Below the pieces are notes generated by a model. That model was not told where the DNA came from. It did no database searches and saw only the letters and a list, made by a program, of their open reading frames with translations. Below are positions 60,337 to 64,000 of a stretch of 64,000 nt of DNA, piece by piece (the stretch's first letter is position 1; every line of letters starts with the position of its first letter). The stretch is from Clostridium sp. AWRP. Lineage in GTDB: Bacteria > Bacillota > Clostridia > Clostridiales > Clostridiaceae. Made by a program: the position numbers and the translations under genes. The stretch is from NCBI RefSeq assembly GCF_004006395.2, contig NZ_CP029758.2:3720001-3784000 (forward strand). Reading direction: 5' to 3'.

Positions 60337-61047
60337 ATGGAACCAATTTTAGAAGTAAAAAATTTAAGTAAATATTATAAAAATGAAAAAGTAATTGACA
60401 ACATCAATATGAAGGTATTCAAAGGAGACATCTATGGTTTTATAGGACCAAATGGTGCTGGGAAAACAACAACTATAAAAACTATTTTGCGTTTACTAAA
60501 GCCTTCAAGTGGTGAAGTCTTCATAGGCGGCAAAAATGTATTAAAAAATGGAGAAAACAATCCTTCAGATATAGGAGCCATGATAGACTATCCTAGCTTT
60601 TACAACAACTTATCTGGATATAAAAATTTAATGCTCTATGCAAATGTCTTGAATCTCAGCAAAAAGAGAGTTTATGAAGTTTTAGAATTAGTAAAATTGA
60701 TGGAAGATAAAGATAAAAAAGTAAGCAATTATTCTATGGGAATGAAGCAGAGGCTTGCAGTGGCAAGAGCATTTTTATCAAAGCCTAGAATTGTAATATT
60801 AGACGAGCCAACTAATGGTCTGGACCCAGAGGGAGTAAGAGATATGAGAGATTTAATTAAAAAATTAGCTAGAGAAAATGGTACAACTTTCATATATTGC
60901 TCTCACATTTTAAATGAAGTACAAAACATATGTAATAGAGTAGCAATGATAAATAAAGGCAGGATAATCATTGAAGACTCTATGGAAAATATGCTTAAAA
61001 GTGCTAATTCTCTAGAAGACTATTTTATGAAAGCAGTGGGACTCTAA
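60337..61047 (+). CDS. ABC transporter ATPase (bacitracin/lantibiotic immunity type)
   Basis: 236 residues: Walker A GPNGAGKTT (37-45), signature YSMGMKQRLAVARA, Walker B VILDEPTNGLDPEG and a switch His in IYCSHIL. Of the BcrA/LanF kind that pairs with ABC-2 permeases in self-protection or export of peptides. First gene of a three-gene operon following a LytTR two-component system. Confidence 0.93.
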   Translation: MEPILEVKNLSKYYKNEKVIDNINMKVFKGDIYGFIGPNGAGKTTTIKTILRLLKPSSGEVFIGGKNVLKNGENNPSDIGAMIDYPSFYNNLSGYKNLMLYANVLNLSKKRVYEVLELVKLMEDKDKKVSNYSMGMKQRLAVARAFLSKPRIVILDEPTNGLDPEGVRDMRDLIKKLARENGTTFIYCSHILNEVQNICNRVAMINKGRIIIEDSMENMLKSANSLEDYFMKAVGL

Positions 61048-61048
61048 T

Positions 61049-61735
61049 ATGATCAAAAATGAATTTATAAAACTTTTTACTCCTTTAAAAATATCAATAT
61101 ATGGAGGTATCATACTTATATTCATCTTATTGAATGATTTAATATTTGCAGATAAAGCCTCCACCATAGTTACTTTTCATACTTTGCTTTATAGTGATAT
61201 GTCTTCCCTTGTATTTATGCTTCCAATAATTTTAGCACCGATAGTTTCCGATATAATTACACGTGATTATGAATGCGGCTGCATGAAATTTCTTGTAATT
61301 TATAAAAGCAAAGTAAAAGTGCTTTTATGCAAAATAGTTTCTCTTATTTTAATAACAGGCACTATGATAATTTTTACATTTGTTATCTTAAATGTAATCT
61401 ATATTTTCAAGAATTCAGTACATATTGATTTACTTTTAGATATAAAAATGGGATTATTGTTTTTAACTGCACTTATGCCAGTATTACTTATATATGTTTT
61501 AATTTCTATACTATCTAAGAATAGCACTATAATATCATTACTTGTGTTTCTCTTAATTGTAATGTCAGACTTTATTCCTAAGACAATTGGAAATATAACT
61601 CCACGAAGATTTCTATGGGAATGTCTTTTAAAAAATCAAACTGATAAATTTTCTATAATATTATTTTCAATATATATTGTAGTTCTTGTAATTTTAAACT
61701 TTAAGTTATTCAACAAAAAGGAGCTGATACATTGA
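61049..61735 (+). CDS. ABC-2 type permease subunit
   Basis: 228 residues, six predicted membrane segments (ISIYGGIILIFILLNDLIF, MSSLVFMLPIILAPIVSDII, VSLILITGTMIIFTFVILNVIY, and others). LanE/LanG-like; starts one base after the ATPase stop. Ligand unknown. Confidence 0.85.
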   Translation: MIKNEFIKLFTPLKISIYGGIILIFILLNDLIFADKASTIVTFHTLLYSDMSSLVFMLPIILAPIVSDIITRDYECGCMKFLVIYKSKVKVLLCKIVSLILITGTMIIFTFVILNVIYIFKNSVHIDLLLDIKMGLLFLTALMPVLLIYVLISILSKNSTIISLLVFLLIVMSDFIPKTIGNITPRRFLWECLLKNQTDKFSIILFSIYIVVLVILNFKLFNKKELIH

Positions 61736-62535
61736 TACTCAAACTTTTTAAAAATGAAATTATAAAAATACTGCATTCTAAAAATTTATATATACTTATG
61801 GGATTCTTGATATTCATGATTGCAGCAATATGTTATCTGATAAATTTAGAGACAGGACATATAATGAATAATACACCTATAACACGTAAATACAGCAGCC
61901 AGCTTAAAGTGGAAATTTTAAATATGAATAGTGTAATATTTTTAAAACAATTCAGTACAGAATTCATATTTAGGACAGTGGTACCTTACTTTGCATTCTT
62001 TATGACTGTATTTTCAGTTGGCATATTTGGTGAAGATTTTTTTAGTGGCAACATGAAATACTTTGCAAGATTAACTACAGATCATGTTGATGTATTTAGA
62101 GCAAAAGCACTTAGTATTATTTTTTATTCAGCACTAGTAGTTATTTTGACATTGATATTAGGATTTACAATAAGTGCCTTTGTTTTTAAATTAAGTTTTG
62201 ATGGTTTAGGAAGAATTGTATTAATTTATTTATCTGCAGTAATTCCAGTTGCTTCATTTGGATTGATTATAGGAATAATATCTTTGTTTTTTAAAAACAC
62301 GACAATCAGTATAGCTATAGGTATTGTAAGTTCAATATTTTTAACTGTTTCAGACAGACTTACAATCACAAGTAACTTTTCGCCCATAGGAGTGCTTGGT
62401 CTTATGGATAAGTTCAGAGCTGACAATATATCATTAATCTCTTTACTCACCGCCAATGCAGTATCAATTGTCTATTTGACATCTGCCTATTTTATAGGTA
62501 AAAAACTATTTAAAAATAGACAATTCAACTTTTAG
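61732..62535 (+). CDS. ABC-2 type permease subunit
   Basis: 267 residues, six membrane segments. Overlaps the previous stop by 4 bases (TTGA). Its NTPITRKY...SVIFLKQFSTEFIFRTVVPYFAFF loop suggests the larger LanE-type subunit. Together with the previous two genes it forms one exporter. Confidence 0.85.
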   Translation: MILKLFKNEIIKILHSKNLYILMGFLIFMIAAICYLINLETGHIMNNTPITRKYSSQLKVEILNMNSVIFLKQFSTEFIFRTVVPYFAFFMTVFSVGIFGEDFFSGNMKYFARLTTDHVDVFRAKALSIIFYSALVVILTLILGFTISAFVFKLSFDGLGRIVLIYLSAVIPVASFGLIIGIISLFFKNTTISIAIGIVSSIFLTVSDRLTITSNFSPIGVLGLMDKFRADNISLISLLTANAVSIVYLTSAYFIGKKLFKNRQFNF

Positions 62536-62550
62536 ACATATTTATTTTTT

Positions 62551-62600
62551 AAAATACCCAAGTTTGCTGATATTCAACGGTTTTGGGTATTTTAATTTTT
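62551..62600. terminator. Bidirectional terminator
   Basis: AAAATACCCAA and TTGGGTATTTT pair around a 19-base loop, followed by TTTTT on the plus strand. It ends the ABC operon and could also serve the chemoreceptor gene. Confidence 0.85.
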
Positions 62601-62669
62601 ATTAGTCTTTAATCAAATTAGATATTCATTTCTATTGATTGCCTTGCAAAACAAGAATCTTTTCATTGT

Positions 62670-63716
62670 TTACTTATGAGAATTTGCTAACTTATTTAGT
62701 GTATCAGTAAATTCTGTAATTTCTTGTAAACTTGCAGTAACCTCTTCAATTGCAGCAGATTGTTGTTCTGCATTTTCCAATGTAGAATTAGATGATTCTA
62801 TAGTTTTTCCAACTGAATCCTCTATCTTACTTGTAAGCTCTGATATTTTTAAAGCTGTTTCCTTAGAACTTTGAGATAGACTTCTTATTTCCGTTGCAAC
62901 AACTCCAAATCCTTTGCCAACTTCTCCTGCCCTAGCTGCTTCTATAGCTGCATTTAATCCAAGCATTTTCGTTTGATCTGCTATACTTTTTATTGAATCC
63001 AGTATTGTATTAATTTCCACGGATATATTTTTTACATTACTTACTTCTTCATTTAAAACATGTTGATTAGTAGTAACATTAACTGAAGATGCTGATAACT
63101 CTTCCATAGTTGCCGAAATTTGGTTAAAATTATCTGAAAGCACTTGAGACATACCTCTAATTTTTAATTCTTCATATCCCATTTTTGATAATGCATTAGC
63201 AATGATATATAATACTTCTGCAGCTGCTTTTACACTTTTTTCAGTGGTAATTTTCACTTTATTTACAGCTTGTACATATTCATCTTCATTAATTCCTATC
63301 TCCTTTGCACTTTCTCTATATTTTGATTCCTCAGGATTAGAATTTAATATTTGGCCACCTAAAATTGTTCCAATTTGCCTGCCTTCTACTATTATAGGTG
63401 CAGCAAAGTCAATTAATCCTGCATGACAAGTATAAACATATGGTCTTCCTGTTCTTGCAGCTTCTTCACCACCTCTTTTATGTGATTCAGCACACCTGTC
63501 ACTGCCAATCTTTGTGGATTGAGTAAATTTTATACAAAAATCTGTATAACAACTTGGCTTAGTTACTGGTTTACCATTGACATCTACCGTTACACTGCCA
63601 ATATCCATACTTTCTGCAAAATTATCTTGAAATTTTTGAAGTAAATCAATATCAATAACATCCTTTATCTCTATTAAATTTAAATCAATATCATTATCTT
63701 TAGTTATTTTAGCCAT
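62670..63716 (-). CDS. Soluble methyl-accepting chemotaxis protein with PocR sensory domain
   Basis: 348 residues. N-terminal PocR domain (about 15-185; IDIDLLQKFQDNFAESMDIGSVTVDVNGKPVTKPSCYTDFC ... GQILNSNPEESKYRESAKEIGI, with the conserved Cys residues of the class), then an MCP signalling region with the hairpin tip AIEAARAGEVGKGFGVVATEI. No transmembrane segment, so it is cytoplasmic. PocR domains sense small metabolites, 1,2-propanediol in the founding case. Confidence 0.9.
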   Translation of the reverse strand: MAKITKDNDIDLNLIEIKDVIDIDLLQKFQDNFAESMDIGSVTVDVNGKPVTKPSCYTDFCIKFTQSTKIGSDRCAESHKRGGEEAARTGRPYVYTCHAGLIDFAAPIIVEGRQIGTILGGQILNSNPEESKYRESAKEIGINEDEYVQAVNKVKITTEKSVKAAAEVLYIIANALSKMGYEELKIRGMSQVLSDNFNQISATMEELSASSVNVTTNQHVLNEEVSNVKNISVEINTILDSIKSIADQTKMLGLNAAIEAARAGEVGKGFGVVATEIRSLSQSSKETALKISELTSKIEDSVGKTIESSNSTLENAEQQSAAIEEVTASLQEITEFTDTLNKLANSHK

Positions 63717-63742
63717 AATACTTCCTCCAAAATATAATAATT

Positions 63743-64000
63743 TTAAATCTTAAATTTCTTAATTAAGTCTGACAGATTAGACGTCTCTTCTATAGTTCTT
63801 TCAGAATCACTTTTAACCAGCTCTGATTTATTTGAAATTTCACCTGCTTTTTCTGCTATATTTTGAGTTCCTTCAGCAGTTTCATTACTTGCAACTGCTA
63901 TTCCATCAATTACCTGTACCATGCTCTGTATGGAAGCATGTAATTCTTCTGATGTCGAACTAAAATTTGACACTAAATTTTCTACGAATACAGCATCATT
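63743..64000 (-). CDS. Methyl-accepting chemotaxis protein, C-terminal end (partial)
   Basis: The frame stays open to the edge of the window. The 85 visible residues are a coiled-coil C-terminal end of an MCP (SEELHASIQSMVQVIDGIAVASNETAEGTQNIAEKAGEIS). The start lies beyond the window. It is 26 bp upstream of the PocR chemoreceptor gene on the same strand, so the two probably work together. Confidence 0.85.
   Translation of the reverse strand, partial: NDAVFVENLVSNFSSTSEELHASIQSMVQVIDGIAVASNETAEGTQNIAEKAGEISNKSELVKSDSERTIEETSNLSDLIKKFKI

Overview
The window reads as chromosome of a low-GC, spore-forming, anaerobic Firmicute, most likely a cluster I Clostridium. The basis is the strong A+T bias, an alpha/beta-type small acid-soluble spore protein, a PdaB-like spore-type deacetylase, a clostridial-type 30-bp CRISPR repeat, a T-box leader on valS and many AGGAGG ribosome-binding sites. 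The species call is inference; no 16S rRNA is present.

Positions 1-17,000 are ordinary core genome. Two tRNA genes (Gly, Cys) are followed by an aminotransferase, the minus-strand lysine/diaminopimelate operon asd-dapA-dapB, a spore protein, a methyltransferase, hslO and dapH. Then come an SSB-like protein with two OB-folds, a PdaB-like deacetylase, DUF4364, a beta-propeller and a TSCPD protein, and folC-valS behind a valine T-box. The dap genes plus the aminotransferase cover much of the N-acetyl branch of lysine synthesis. From 17,130 to 20,511 two near-identical IS1202/ISNCY-type insertion sequences lie in tandem, separated and flanked by three copies of a 27-bp target sequence. Beyond them are a 5'-truncated substrate-binding protein and surE.

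Positions 22,000-36,400 are accessory metabolism and regulation: a self-regulated PadR/DUF2812 pair; a four-gene sugar ABC transporter of the YtfQRT-YjfF type beside a 32-codon relic of ribulokinase; a phosphatidyltransferase, a flavodoxin and a TetR regulator with a perfect operator; YhbD/YhbE-like proteins; FabG; and several small enzymes.

Positions 36,400-44,300 are a mobile and immune region. A CRISPR array (24 repeats, transcribed on the minus strand) is split by an IS256-family element and has no cas genes here. It is followed by a Crp-type regulator, a methyltransferase, a broken MerR gene and a complete group II intron.

Positions 44,300-64,000 hold small regulator-plus-enzyme or regulator-plus-transporter units. 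They include AraC with an MFS exporter, and a thiamine salvage unit (thiW-thiM) behind a TPP riboswitch plus a second TPP-like RNA that lacks the pyrophosphate arm. A MerR activator and a distant DJ-1/PfpI gene share almost the same 19-bp-spacer promoter. A second PadR/DUF2812 pair, an Agr-like two-component system with a three-gene ABC transporter, and two chemoreceptor-type proteins complete the region; the last runs off the end.

Two families of structured intergenic repeats cut across these regions. One (about 185 bp, seven full or partial copies) lies mostly at gene 3' ends in a constant orientation. The other (124 bp, two copies) lies beside the CRISPR leader and between two convergent genes.
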